A stretch of DNA of 55,149 nucleotides from Caulobacter endophyticus (GTDB lineage Bacteria; Pseudomonadota; Alphaproteobacteria; Caulobacterales; Caulobacteraceae), in assembly GCF_029543245.1 (NCBI RefSeq), contig NZ_JARQWV010000030.1, forward strand, positions 1-55,149, written 5' to 3'. Shown here one piece after another: positions 8,027 to 16,763 of the stretch (position 1 is the stretch's first letter; each line of letters opens with the position of its first letter). Under the pieces are notes generated by a model that was not told where the DNA came from, made no database searches, and was given only the letters and a program-made list of their open reading frames with translations. The translations under genes were made by a program, and so were the position numbers.

Positions 8027-9301
8027 TTATCGGCCGTCGAACAACGTCCGTCGGAAGATTTCCCCGGCCGACAGCGCGGTCTTGGCGCCCAACACGGCGG
8101 TGGCCGCCCGCGCCGGGTCCAGCATGCGCTTTCCGAGGCGCGTGATGTCGTCGGCGCTGACCGCGTCGACCCCCGCGGCCAGCTCGGCGGGCGGGAACAG
8201 CTTGCCGAAGGTCAGGGCCTGGCCGGCGTTCTGTTCGGCGCGGGCCAGCGGCTGCTCGCGGGCCATGAACATGTGCGCCTTCAGCTGGGCCTTGCAGCGG
8301 GCCAGTTCGGCGGGCTCGATGCGCGCGGCCAGGGCCAGCAGCTGCTCGGCGCAGACCTTGGCGGTCTCGGCCGCGTCCTTGGCCGCGCAGCCGACATAGA
8401 TCCCCAGGGCCCCGATGTCGGCATAGGTGTCGGCATAGGCGTCGATATTGTAGGCCAGACCGCGCTTTTCGCGGGCCTCCTGGAACAGCCGCGACGACAT
8501 GCCCCCGCCCAGGGCCTCGGCGAAAACGCGCAGGGCGAAGTAGTCATCGTCGCGCGAGCCGAACGCCGGCAGCATCAGAACGAGATGGGCCTGCTCCAGC
8601 TTGCGGGCCTCGGCGAAGCTCGTCCCGACGAAGGCCGCGGGTTCGGGCGCAGCGACGCCCGGCGTCGCCGGCAGGTCGCCGAACGCCTTTTCCGCCAGCG
8701 CGAGGATCTCGGCCTCCTCGACCGCGCCGGTGGCGCTGATCACCAGCCGGTCGGCGGCATAGAGCGCTGCGCGCCACTGCGCCAGGGCCTCGGGGGTGGC
8801 GGCCTCGACGCTCTCGACCGTGCCCAGGATCGGCCGGCCGACCGGATGGTCGCCCCAGGCGCCCTTCTGCAGCAGGTCGAAGACGTAGTCGTCGGGCGCG
8901 TCGGCGGCCTCGGCGATCTCCTGGGCGACCACCTGCTTCTCGCGCGCCAGATCGCCGGCGTCCAGCGTGGGCCGGCGCACCAGGTCGGCGATCACCGCCA
9001 TGGCCAGCGGGGCGCCACCCTTGAGCGCCCGCACCTGGAAGCTGGTGCGCTCATAGCCGGTGGCGGCGTTGATCGAGCCGCCCTCGGTCTCGATCACCTC
9101 GACGATGTCGCGCGCGCTGCGGCCGCCCGCGCCCTTGAACACCATGTGCTCGAGCAGGTGCGACCAGCCCGACCGCGCCGGATCCTCATAGCCCGCGCCG
9201 CGCCCGGCGACGACGGTGAGGGCCAGGGTCTCGAGCCCCGGCATCGGATCGCAGACGACGCGGACGCCATTGGGGAGGGTATGGAGGGTCGGAAGGCTCA
9301 T
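8027..9301 (-). CDS. M16-family zinc metallopeptidase (pitrilysin/MPP-like)
   Basis: This 424-aa peptidase has the inverted zinc motif HLLEH (H48, E51, H52) followed by MVFKGAGGRSARDI and a downstream Glu-rich helix, as in M16B mitochondrial-processing-peptidase-like enzymes. The second half carries the inactive-type domain with GGGMSSRLFQEAREKRGLAY, a strong signature of the bacterial PqqL/MPP-beta group. No signal peptide is seen, which suggests a cytoplasmic protein. In alphaproteobacteria this gene often sits directly after thrC, as here. A family B repeat separates the two genes, so a shared transcript is uncertain. Confidence 0.93.
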   Translation of the reverse strand: MSLPTLHTLPNGVRVVCDPMPGLETLALTVVAGRGAGYEDPARSGWSHLLEHMVFKGAGGRSARDIVEVIETEGGSINAATGYERTSFQVRALKGGAPLAMAVIADLVRRPTLDAGDLAREKQVVAQEIAEAADAPDDYVFDLLQKGAWGDHPVGRPILGTVESVEAATPEALAQWRAALYAADRLVISATGAVEEAEILALAEKAFGDLPATPGVAAPEPAAFVGTSFAEARKLEQAHLVLMLPAFGSRDDDYFALRVFAEALGGGMSSRLFQEAREKRGLAYNIDAYADTYADIGALGIYVGCAAKDAAETAKVCAEQLLALAARIEPAELARCKAQLKAHMFMAREQPLARAEQNAGQALTFGKLFPPAELAAGVDAVSADDITRLGKRMLDPARAATAVLGAKTALSAGEIFRRTLFDGR

Positions 9302-9337
9302 TTCCCTCCGTGTAGCCGCCTAAGCGTCCGAAAGCGA

Positions 9338-9463
9338 CCCTCCCCCTGAAGGGGGAGGTGTCGGCAAAGCCGACGGAGGGGGATGTGAGCTCACATCACC
9401 CCCGACATCCGCAGGGACTTCCCCCACCGGCCCTACGGGCCACCTCCCCCTTCAGGGGGAGGG
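9338..9463. repeat. Family B paired palindromic repeat
   Basis: The left hairpin CCTCCCCCTGAAGGGGGAGG with a GTCGGCAAAGCCGAC stem-loop is mirrored by GGCCCTACGGGCC and CCTCCCCCTTCAGGGGGAGG on the right. The two halves are inverted with about 40 bases between. It sits between the M16 gene and the thrC stop codon, 7 bases from the latter, and may act as a 3' end structure for thrC. Confidence 0.8.
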
Positions 9464-9470
9464 CCTTTTC

Positions 9471-10868
9471 CTACTTCCCCGCGAACGCCCGCACGTGGGC
9501 CTTCACGGCGGCCGCATCGGCCGGCAGGCGGTCGAAGCGTTCGGGCTTGGCCGACAGGTCGGGCGCGCCGCGCGGCACGCCCTGGACGACGCCGGTGGCG
9601 GCCAGCACGGCCTCGGGGAACTTGGCCGGGTGGGCGGTCGACAGCACCACGACCGGGATCGTGGGGTCCTCCAGGCGCAGACCATGGGCGGCGGCCAGGC
9701 CGACGGCGGTGTGCGGGTCGACCACCTCGCCGGTCTCGTTCAGCGTCGACAGCATGGTCTTGGCGGTGTCGGCCTCGCTGACCGAGGCGCCGGCGAACAG
9801 CTCGCGCATCATCGCATGGGCGCTGGGCGGGATGTCGAGCGAACCGGTGGTGTTGAAGCCCCGGAAGGCGCGGCCGGTCTCGACGCCGTCGCGGCGCACG
9901 GCCTCAAAATAGAGACGCTCGAAGTTGGAGGCGACCTGGATGTCCATGGCCGGGCTCTGGGTGGCGGCCACCGCGCCGCGCGCATAGCGGCCGTCCTCGA
10001 AGGCGCGGGCCAGGATGTCGTTGCTGTTGGTGGCGGCCACGACCTTGGCGATCGGCAGGCCCATCTGCCTGGCGACGAAGGCGGCGTAGGCGTCGCCGAA
10101 ATTGCCGGTCGGCACGACGAAGGCCACTTCGCGGGCCGGCGCGCCCAGGCTGACGGCGGCGGTGAAGTAATAGACGCTCTGGGCCGCGATCCGCGCCCAG
10201 TTGATCGAGTTGACGCCCGACAGGTCGACCGCGTGGCGGAACTGGTCGTCCTGGAAGGCCTGCTTGACGATGGCCTGGCAGTCGTCGAACGAGCCCTGCA
10301 CCGAAACGCACGACACATTGGCGTCCTGCGCCGTCGTCATGAACCGGCGCTGGACCTCGCTGATCCGGCCTTCGGGGAAGAGCGCGACGATGCGGGCGTT
10401 GCTGCGGCCGCGGAAGGCCTCGACGGCGGCGCCGCCGGTGTCGCCCGAGGTGGCGCAGATGATGGTCATGGTCCGCGACTGGCGCGACAGCACGTAGTCG
10501 TAGAGCCGGCCCAGGAGCTGCATCGCAACGTCCTTGAAGGCCAGGGTCGGGCCGTGGAACAACTCCAGCAGGTAGCGGTTGGCGGCCAGCTGCTTCAGCG
10601 GCGTCACCGCCGCGTGGGTGAAGCTGGCATAGGCCTCGTCGCACATCTGGGCCAGATCGTCGGCCGGGATGTCGTCGCCGACGAACTTGCCGAGCACGGC
10701 GGCGGCCACCTGGGCGTAGGTCTTGCCGGCGAAGGCGGCGATCTCTTGAGGCGTGAAGGCCGGCCAGGCCTCAGGCACGTACAGGCCGCCGTCGGGGGCG
10801 AGGCCCGCGAGCACCGCGTCCAGGAAACCGATCGAAGGGGACTCGCCCCGGGTCGAGACGTAGCGCAT
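9471..10868 (-). CDS. thrC: Threonine synthase
   Basis: This 465-aa PLP enzyme converts O-phosphohomoserine to threonine in the cytoplasm. The N-terminus MRYVSTRGESPSIGF and the PLP-lysine motif GPTLAFKDVAMQ are characteristic, as are CATSGDTGGAA and VPTGNFGDAYAA for phosphate binding. Length fits the long bacterial/fungal type. The ATG at 10868 overlaps the SURF1 stop (ATGA), so translation is probably coupled; a longer in-frame extension to 10937 lies inside SURF1 and is not likely. Linkage of thrC to the cytochrome oxidase assembly genes is common in this group of bacteria and says nothing specific about threonine. Confidence 0.95.
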   Translation of the reverse strand: MRYVSTRGESPSIGFLDAVLAGLAPDGGLYVPEAWPAFTPQEIAAFAGKTYAQVAAAVLGKFVGDDIPADDLAQMCDEAYASFTHAAVTPLKQLAANRYLLELFHGPTLAFKDVAMQLLGRLYDYVLSRQSRTMTIICATSGDTGGAAVEAFRGRSNARIVALFPEGRISEVQRRFMTTAQDANVSCVSVQGSFDDCQAIVKQAFQDDQFRHAVDLSGVNSINWARIAAQSVYYFTAAVSLGAPAREVAFVVPTGNFGDAYAAFVARQMGLPIAKVVAATNSNDILARAFEDGRYARGAVAATQSPAMDIQVASNFERLYFEAVRRDGVETGRAFRGFNTTGSLDIPPSAHAMMRELFAGASVSEADTAKTMLSTLNETGEVVDPHTAVGLAAAHGLRLEDPTIPVVVLSTAHPAKFPEAVLAATGVVQGVPRGAPDLSAKPERFDRLPADAAAVKAHVRAFAGK

Positions 10869-11554
10869 CAGGATCTCATCTTCCGCCAGAGCATGGCGGC
10901 ATAGATAAACAGCAGGGTCACGGCAAGACCAAACCACGTAAGCGCGTATTCCAGGTGCCGATTGGAAATTTCTGCCGGCAGCGGCGCGGGGGTCACGCCG
11001 GAAACGGCGGGCGTGGCGGTCTCGACCATCAGGATGTGCGAGGCGGGCCTGTCGGCGGCGAAGGCGGCCAGGGCCTTCTCGCGGTCGCCGCCCAGGGCCT
11101 TGGGAGCCATCAGCACGCCCACGGCCCGGGCCGGGGCGGCGAAGGATCGGGGGCTGGGCTCGATCTGACCGGTCAGGGCGTCGACGACGCCGAGGTCCAG
11201 CAGCACCACGCCGTGCGCCTGTCCAGACAGGCGGCAGGCGGCCATGGCCCGCCAGACCATGTCGCCGTCGCGTACGCCATAAACGAGCGGCAGGGCGACG
11301 GTCGGCCCCGACGCACAGTCGGCGGCCACGCGAACAAAGTCGACGTCCTCGCCCCTGTCGGCGCGGGCCAGCACCGTGGCCAGCGGCCGGGCCGGCGCGG
11401 TCTTCAGCGTCTCGATCCGCGCCAGCAGGTCCTCTTTCCAGGCCAGGCGCTGCATCTGCCAGGCCCCGAGGCCGCAGAGGATGGAAAAGGCGATCAGGGT
11501 CGCGATCGTCAGGACGATCGGAAAGCGGGCCTTCTTCCGAGCGATCTCAGACAT
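10868..11554 (-). CDS. SURF1-family cytochrome c oxidase assembly protein
   Basis: This 228-aa inner-membrane protein helps insert heme a into subunit I of aa3 oxidase. Two transmembrane segments frame a soluble domain: FPIVLTIATLIAFSILCGLG near residues 12-31 and LTWFGLAVTLLFIYAAML near the C-terminus. The phrase GAWQMQRLAWK after the first helix and NRHLEYALTWFGLA before the second are SURF1 hallmarks. Its start overlaps the DUF983 stop by 8 bases and its stop overlaps the thrC start by 4, so these three form one translationally linked unit downstream of the structural oxidase genes. Confidence 0.93.
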   Translation of the reverse strand: MSEIARKKARFPIVLTIATLIAFSILCGLGAWQMQRLAWKEDLLARIETLKTAPARPLATVLARADRGEDVDFVRVAADCASGPTVALPLVYGVRDGDMVWRAMAACRLSGQAHGVVLLDLGVVDALTGQIEPSPRSFAAPARAVGVLMAPKALGGDREKALAAFAADRPASHILMVETATPAVSGVTPAPLPAEISNRHLEYALTWFGLAVTLLFIYAAMLWRKMRS

Positions 11555-11930
11555 CGCCGCGCCCCGCTTCCGACGCCTTGTTGGCGATCTGGGCGGCGAC
11601 CATCAGGCCCTTGGCCGGGCGCATCAAAACGAGGCACGCGATGAGGGTCAGCGGCAGCCAGACCAGCAGCAGCAGCCATACCGGCCAGCCCCAGGCGAAC
11701 ATCGAGAACAGCGCCCCGAACGCACACAGCGCGCCGGCGATCAGGATGACGAAGGTCGCCGCCCCGTCGCCGCTCTCGAGCCTGGAGAGATCATAGCCGC
11801 AGGCCTCGCAGCGCTGGGCCACCTTGAGGAAGCCCTCGAACAGGAAGCCCTCGCCGCAGACGGGACAGCGCCCGGCGGCGCCGGCGGCGTAGGGGTTGGT
11901 CTTGGGCATGGGTGCTGCACCGTCCGACAT
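11547..11930 (-). CDS. DUF983 zinc-ribbon membrane protein
   Basis: This 127-aa protein has a small zinc ribbon (C22, C25, C41, C44 in CPVCGE and CEACGYD) followed by two transmembrane segments (about 59-80 and 83-103). This is the DUF983 layout, a family regularly found between ctaE and SURF1 in alphaproteobacterial oxidase clusters; an assembly role is inferred from that linkage only. The frame stays open far upstream through a repeat and ctaE on another register, but coding begins at ATG 11930, or possibly at 11909 (MPKTNPYAAG). It is separated from ctaE by a repeat and a strong terminator, so it needs its own promoter. Confidence 0.85.
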   Translation of the reverse strand: MSDGAAPMPKTNPYAAGAAGRCPVCGEGFLFEGFLKVAQRCEACGYDLSRLESGDGAATFVILIAGALCAFGALFSMFAWGWPVWLLLLVWLPLTLIACLVLMRPAKGLMVAAQIANKASEAGRGDV

Positions 11931-11953
11931 TTGCGCCGCCCCTTCCCTACCGC

Positions 11954-12060
11954 CTTCCTCGCCCTTGTGGCGAGGATCCATGCGTCGGCCGGCAAGGCGG
12001 AGATCGGCTTGCACGGTCTGAGCGATGGAACGATGGGCCCTGGGCACGAGGCCCAGGGAA
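11954..12060. repeat. Family D paired hairpin repeat
   Basis: The left hairpin CCTCGCCCTTGTGGCGAGG and right hairpin CCCTGGGCACGAGGCCCAGGG have the typical D loops (CTTGTG and its relative CACGAG). The centre keeps the GGTCTGAGC core seen in the other copies. It lies between DUF983 and the ctaE terminator. Confidence 0.7.
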
Positions 12061-12113
12061 GCGGCTATGAGGCGGAGCGAGATGAGATCTCGACCCAGCT
12101 CCGCTGAAACGAG

Positions 12114-12148
12114 AAAGGCCCGGAGCGCGGTCGGCGCTCCGGGCCTTT
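12114..12148 (-). terminator. Strong terminator after ctaE
   Basis: A perfect 15-bp stem AAAGGCCCGGAGCGC/GCGCTCCGGGCCTTT with a 5-nt loop lies 15 bases beyond the ctaE stop codon. The minus-strand RNA ends in UUU then CUCG. It should end the ctaC-ctaE transcript, leaving DUF983-SURF1-thrC to a separate promoter. Confidence 0.85.
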
Positions 12149-12163
12149 CGGAACTCCGTGACC

Positions 12164-13039
12164 CTAGTGCGCCGAGGCGCCGAAGATCACGTAGATGAAG
12201 GCGAACAGGAACAGCCAGACCACGTCGACGAAGTGCCAGTACCAGGCGGCCGCTTCGAAGCCGAAGTGCTGCTTGGGCGTGAAGGCGCCGTTCATCAGGC
12301 GGATCAGGCAGACGATCAGGAACAGCGTACCCACGAAGACGTGGAAGCCGTGGAAGCCGGTGGCCAGGAAGAAGGTCGAACCGTAGAGGCCCGAATTGGC
12401 GGCCGCTTCGCTGTAGAACAGGTTCTCGTGGTTGATGTGGGCGTATTCGTAGACCTGGATGCAGGTGAACAGCGCGCCCAGCAGGATGGTCAGGATCAGG
12501 CCCCACTTGGCGCCCTTGCGATCGCCCTGCTGCAGGGCGTGGTGCGACCAGGTGATGGTGGTGCCCGACAGAAGCAGGGTGAGCGTGTTGACCAGCGGCA
12601 GGTGCCAGGGCGAGACGGTCTCGACGCCGGCCGGCGGCCAGGCGGCCCAGGCGGTGCGGACTTCCTCGATGCTGGAGAGCGTGCGGTGGCCGTGGAACAG
12701 GGCCATCTCGAAGAAGATCCAGAACCACGCGACGAAGAACATCACTTCCGAAGCGATGAACAGCACCATGCCGTAGCGGAGGCCGATCGAGACGACGGGG
12801 GTGTGGTCGCCGGCGTTGGCTTCCTTGATGACGTCGCGCCACCAGCCGAACATCGTGTAGAGCACGCCGGCCAGGCCGGCGGCGAACAGCCACCACTGGC
12901 CCTTCTCGATGCCGAACACGCCGCCCTTGATCCAGGCGATCAGGCCGATGGCCATGACGGTGGACGCCATCGAGCCGACGAACGGCCACGGGCTGGGCGG
13001 CAGGATGTGGTAGTCGTGTTTGACGGCGCCGTGGGCCAT
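12164..13039 (-). CDS. ctaE: Cytochrome c oxidase subunit III
   Basis: This 291-aa integral membrane subunit of aa3 cytochrome c oxidase has seven transmembrane segments and no metal centre; it stabilises the core and proton uptake path. Recognisable family stretches are ASEVMFFVAWFWIFFE (with the conserved Glu in the membrane), GFHGFHVFVGTLFL and the C-terminal AAAWYWHFVDVVWLFLF. The N-terminus MAHGAVKHDYHILPPSPWP is typical for alphaproteobacteria. GAGGG lies seven bases before the ATG. It is the last structural gene of the cluster, followed by a terminator. Confidence 0.97.
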   Translation of the reverse strand: MAHGAVKHDYHILPPSPWPFVGSMASTVMAIGLIAWIKGGVFGIEKGQWWLFAAGLAGVLYTMFGWWRDVIKEANAGDHTPVVSIGLRYGMVLFIASEVMFFVAWFWIFFEMALFHGHRTLSSIEEVRTAWAAWPPAGVETVSPWHLPLVNTLTLLLSGTTITWSHHALQQGDRKGAKWGLILTILLGALFTCIQVYEYAHINHENLFYSEAAANSGLYGSTFFLATGFHGFHVFVGTLFLIVCLIRLMNGAFTPKQHFGFEAAAWYWHFVDVVWLFLFAFIYVIFGASAH

Positions 13040-13115
13040 GTGTTGCGAACCCTCTGATTATTTGAAGTACGCGTCGCGTAGGTCCCCCAAGGCCCGCGCA
13101 CTCCCTTGTGGATTG

Positions 13116-13775
13116 CTATAGTCCCTTGGACGGTGTTCCGCCAAGTGGTTGAACGATGCGCGGCGTCGCGTCGGCCTGCTTGCCGCCATCGTCGCCCTCC
13201 ACCGCCGGGAAGAAGGTGTAGGAAAGGGTGATCTCGGACTTGCCCTTGGTCTCCGGATCCTCGGCGAAGCGGGGATCGACGAAATAGACGACCGGGAACT
13301 CGACCGTCTGGCCGGGCTCGATGGTCTGGTTCGAGAAGCAGAAGCACTCGATCTTCTGGAAATAGGCGCCGGCCTGCTCGGGCACGACATTGTAGATCGC
13401 CCGGCCGGTCTGGGGCTTGTCGCTGTTGTTGGTGACCTTGAAGAAGGCCAGGCCCGAGGCGCCCAGCTTGATGTCCTGGCTGACCTGCTCGGTGGTGAAG
13501 GTCCAGGGCAGGCCGCGGATGTTGGCGTCGAAGCGGACGGCGACGCTCTTGTCCAGAACCTTGGTCGGGGCGGCCTCTGCGCGGCGCACCGTGCCGTCGA
13601 AGCCGGTGACCTGGCAGAACAGCTTGTAGAGCGGCACCGAGGCGTAGGCCGCACCGACCATGCCGGCGAAGGCGGCCACGCAGATCAGCGCGACGCGCTT
13701 GTTGCGACGGGCGTGCGGATCGGACGCCTTGCCGGCCTTGGCCGCCGGCTTGCCCTCAGAACCGGTGTCCGACAT
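13116..13775 (-). CDS. ctaG: Cytochrome c oxidase assembly protein CtaG (Cox11-type)
   Basis: This 219-aa copper chaperone delivers Cu to the CuB site of oxidase subunit I. One transmembrane helix (about 28-46) anchors a periplasmic immunoglobulin-like domain. The copper ligands are visible in IECFCFSNQ (C144, C146), with a further conserved Cys (C54) in KLFCQVTGF. The sequence ENEPGQTVEF-like segment (here IEPGQTVEFPVVYFVDP) is also diagnostic. Its ATG lies inside the end of the upstream 55-codon gene (20-base overlap), suggesting coupled translation within the oxidase operon. Confidence 0.95.
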   Translation of the reverse strand: MSDTGSEGKPAAKAGKASDPHARRNKRVALICVAAFAGMVGAAYASVPLYKLFCQVTGFDGTVRRAEAAPTKVLDKSVAVRFDANIRGLPWTFTTEQVSQDIKLGASGLAFFKVTNNSDKPQTGRAIYNVVPEQAGAYFQKIECFCFSNQTIEPGQTVEFPVVYFVDPRFAEDPETKGKSEITLSYTFFPAVEGDDGGKQADATPRIVQPLGGTPSKGL

Positions 13776-13923
13776 TGGCGCCGAGCCTCACCAGGGTGAC
13801 CACGAAGACCAGGGCGACGAAGGCCACCAGGCCCAGCGCCAGGGCTAGGTTGCGGCCGTTGCGGGCCTTGAGCGCCTGGTCGGCGTCGGGCTTTGCGGAA
13901 ACGGTCTTCTTCGGATCGGTCAA
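13756..13923 (-). CDS. Small CoxF-like oxidase-cluster protein
   Basis: This 55-aa protein has a charged N-terminus (about 1-24) and one transmembrane helix, LALALGLVAFVALVFVVTLV. The start is a TTG whose last two bases plus the next base overlap the ctaB stop (TTTGA), and the coding sequence ends 20 bases inside ctaG. Small single-helix proteins of this kind, often labelled CoxF, sit between ctaB and ctaG in many alphaproteobacterial aa3 clusters. The assembly role is inferred from position only. It is easily missed because of the TTG start and short length. Confidence 0.75.
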   Translation of the reverse strand: MTDPKKTVSAKPDADQALKARNGRNLALALGLVAFVALVFVVTLVRLGANVGHRF

Positions 13924-14966
13924 AGCGGAAGCTCCAGGGCCCGGATGCCGATCATGGCCTCGGCCAGGAGCGCGGCGAAAAGGGCGAACAGGTACAGGAT
14001 CGAGAAGGCGAACAGGTTGCGGGCGTCCTTGGCCCCGCCCACCGGCGGCGGGCGCTTGCCCGGCTCGGCCTCGGGGACCGGCTCGGGCGCGGGGGCCTGC
14101 ACCTCGTAGAGGGCGCGGTCGGCGGTGCGCGGGTCGGCCGCGTCGCCGGCGTCGCTGCGGAACACCCGCCAGGCCAGGACCAGGAACACCGCGCCGCCCA
14201 GGGCCGAGACGGCCAGGTACAGCGGACCGCCCAGGCCCGTGACGGCCGGGGCCAGGCAGACCGGAATGAACACCAGGCTGTAGAGCAGGATCTGCTTGCG
14301 GGTCTCCTTGGCGCCCTTGACCACCGGCAGCATCGGCACGCCGGCCTTGGCGTAGTCGGTGCTGATGTAGAGCGACAGGGCCCAGAAGTGCGGCGGGGTC
14401 CACAGGAAGATGATCAGCACCATCAGCCAGGCGTTCAGCGGCGCCGAGCCGCTGGCCGCCGCCCAGCCGATGGCCGGCGGCAGCGCCCCGGCAAGGCCGC
14501 CGATGACGATGTTCTGGGCCGTCCAGCGCTTGAGCCACATGGTGTAGACCACCGCGTAGAACACGATGGTGAAGGCCAGCAGGCCCGCGGCCAGCCAGTT
14601 GATGGCCATGCCCAGCAGCATGACGGACAGCAGGGAGAGAACGACGCCCAGGGTCGCGGCTTCCGAGCCCTCGACCAGGCCGGCCGGCACCGGACGGCCG
14701 CGCGTGCGGCGCATCTTGGCGTCGATGTCGGCGTCGTACCACATGTTCAGGGCGCCCGAGGCCCCTGCCCCCACGGCGATGCACAGCACCGCCACCGCGC
14801 CCAGCAACGGATGGATGGGGGTGCGGGCGGCCACCAGGCCGGTCAGGCCCGTGAACACCACCAGCGACATCACGCGCGGCTTGAGGAGCTGGAAGTAGTC
14901 CTGCCAGCGCGCCGCGCGGACCGTGTCGGCGGGCGTGTCGGGCGAAAGGACGGCGGGCTTGGCCAT
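13920..14966 (-). CDS. ctaB: Protoheme IX farnesyltransferase (heme O synthase)
   Basis: This 348-aa polytopic membrane enzyme attaches farnesyl to heme b to make heme O, precursor of heme A for the oxidase. The prenyl-diphosphate binding motif NMWYDADIDAKMRRT (about 74-88) is followed by RPVPAG, and the second motif region YTMWLKRWTAQNIVIGG is intact. An unusual Pro/Glu-rich stretch (about 271-315) separates the last two helices, making the protein longer than the usual 300 residues. It overlaps the following TTG-started gene and lies 109 bp after ctaD. Confidence 0.95.
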   Translation of the reverse strand: MAKPAVLSPDTPADTVRAARWQDYFQLLKPRVMSLVVFTGLTGLVAARTPIHPLLGAVAVLCIAVGAGASGALNMWYDADIDAKMRRTRGRPVPAGLVEGSEAATLGVVLSLLSVMLLGMAINWLAAGLLAFTIVFYAVVYTMWLKRWTAQNIVIGGLAGALPPAIGWAAASGSAPLNAWLMVLIIFLWTPPHFWALSLYISTDYAKAGVPMLPVVKGAKETRKQILLYSLVFIPVCLAPAVTGLGGPLYLAVSALGGAVFLVLAWRVFRSDAGDAADPRTADRALYEVQAPAPEPVPEAEPGKRPPPVGGAKDARNLFAFSILYLFALFAALLAEAMIGIRALELPL

Positions 14967-15075
14967 GGGACTTGGAACTTACGTCTTCGAAGAGGGGTCT
15001 TGATGGTCGAAGGGCGCGGGCCGGACTGTCCGCCCGATCCGCGCCCCCGCGCTTATACAGCTATCTTACCAGAGA

Positions 15076-16740
15076 TCAGTGGTGATCGTCGGCCTTGATG
15101 ACCGGCGGCTCGCTGAACTGGTGGAACGGCGGCGGCGAGGACAGGGTCCATTCCAGCGTGGTGGCGCCTTCGCCCCACGGGTTGGCCTCGGCCTTGCGGC
15201 GACGGATGGCCGCCTCGATCAGCACCAGCATGAAGACGCCGACGCCGACGACGGTGATCATGTAGCCCACCGACGAGACGTAGTTCCACTTCGCGAAGGC
15301 GTCCGGATAGTCGACATAGCGACGCGGCATGCCGTCCAGGCCCAGGAAGTGCTGCGGGAAGAACACCAGGTTCACGCCCACGAACATGATCCAGAAGTGG
15401 GTCGCGCCGAGGAACTCGTTGTACTTCACGCCCCACATCTTCTCGAACCAGTAGTAGAAGCCCGCGAAGATGGCGAAGACGGCGCCCAGCGACAGCACGT
15501 AGTGGAAGTGGGCCACCACGTAGTAGGTGTCGTGCAGGCTGTAGTCGATGCCGGCGTTCGACAGGACGACGCCGGTGACGCCGCCCACGGTGAACAGGAA
15601 GATGAAGCCGATCGCCCACAGCATGGGCGTCTTGAAGCTGATCGAACCGCCCCACATCGTGGCGATCCAGCTGAAGATCTTCACGCCGGTCGGGACGGCG
15701 ATGATCATCGTCGCGGCCACGAAATAGGCGCGCAGGTTGATGCTCATGCCGACCGTGTACATGTGGTGGGCCCACACGATGAAGCCGACGAAGCCGATGG
15801 CGACCATGGCGTAGGCCATGGCCAGGTAGCCGAAGACGGGCTTCTTGGAGAAGGTCGAGACGATGTGGCTGATGATGCCGAACCCGGGCAGGATCAGGAT
15901 GTACACTTCCGGGTGACCGAAGAACCAGAACAGGTGCTGGAACATCACCGGGTCGCCGCCGGCGGCGGGTTCGAAGAAATGGGTGCCGAAGTTGCGGTCG
16001 GTCAGCAGCATGGTGATGGCGCCGGCCAGCACGGGCAGCGACAGCAGCAGCAGGAAGGCGGTGATCAGCACCGACCAGGCGAACAGCGGCATGCGGTGCA
16101 GGGTCATGCCCGGCGCGCGCATGTTGAAGATCGTGGTGATGAAGTTGATCGCGCCCAGGATCGACGAGGCGCCGGCCAGGTGGAGCGACAGGATCGCCAG
16201 GTCCATGGCCGGGCCGGTGTGGCCCGAGGTCGACAGCGGCGGATAGATCGTCCAGCCGCCGCCGAAGCCGTGGCCCGGACCGCCGTCGACGAACATCGAG
16301 GTGCACAGCAGGATCCAGGCGGCGACCAGCAGCCAGAACGAGATGTTGTTCATCCGCGGGAAGGCCATGTCCGGCGCGCCGATCATGATCGGCACGAACC
16401 AGTTGCCGAAGCCGCCGATCATGGCGGGCATGACCATGAAGAAGATCATGATCAGGGCGTGGGCGGTGACCACGGCGTTGTAGCCGTGCTTGCCCTTGAA
16501 CACGCCCCACTCGGCCAGCAGGCCGGTCTCGGAGAAGATCTGGATGCCGGGGTGCATCAGCTCCCAGCGGATCAGGCCCGACAGGGCGCCGCCGACGATC
16601 CCAGCCATGATGGCGAACAGGATGTAGAGGGTGCCGATGTCCTTGTGGTTCGTCGAGAAGAACCAGCGGGCGAAGAAGGGCGGCTTTTCGTCGGCGCCGT
16701 GGCCGTCGTCGTGGTGATCAATGTCAGCGGCGTGAGCCAT
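15076..16740 (-). CDS. ctaD: Cytochrome c oxidase subunit I (aa3 type)
   Basis: This 554-aa catalytic subunit has twelve transmembrane helices and carries heme a, heme a3 and CuB. Visible ligands and channels: TAHALIMIFF (heme a His), WFFGHPEVYILILP (CuB His cross-linked to Tyr, plus the gating Glu), VWAHHMYTVG (two CuB His), TGVKIFSW (K-channel Lys), DTYYVVAHFHYVLS (heme a3 and heme a His) and IGAPDMAFPRMNN (D-channel entrance). This set marks an A1-type oxidase. It follows ctaC by 23 bases. The repeated-looking family residues are all intact, so the enzyme should be active. Confidence 0.98.
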   Translation of the reverse strand: MAHAADIDHHDDGHGADEKPPFFARWFFSTNHKDIGTLYILFAIMAGIVGGALSGLIRWELMHPGIQIFSETGLLAEWGVFKGKHGYNAVVTAHALIMIFFMVMPAMIGGFGNWFVPIMIGAPDMAFPRMNNISFWLLVAAWILLCTSMFVDGGPGHGFGGGWTIYPPLSTSGHTGPAMDLAILSLHLAGASSILGAINFITTIFNMRAPGMTLHRMPLFAWSVLITAFLLLLSLPVLAGAITMLLTDRNFGTHFFEPAAGGDPVMFQHLFWFFGHPEVYILILPGFGIISHIVSTFSKKPVFGYLAMAYAMVAIGFVGFIVWAHHMYTVGMSINLRAYFVAATMIIAVPTGVKIFSWIATMWGGSISFKTPMLWAIGFIFLFTVGGVTGVVLSNAGIDYSLHDTYYVVAHFHYVLSLGAVFAIFAGFYYWFEKMWGVKYNEFLGATHFWIMFVGVNLVFFPQHFLGLDGMPRRYVDYPDAFAKWNYVSSVGYMITVVGVGVFMLVLIEAAIRRRKAEANPWGEGATTLEWTLSSPPPFHQFSEPPVIKADDHH

Positions 16741-16763
16741 CGGACTGATATCCTAAAGCGTTC

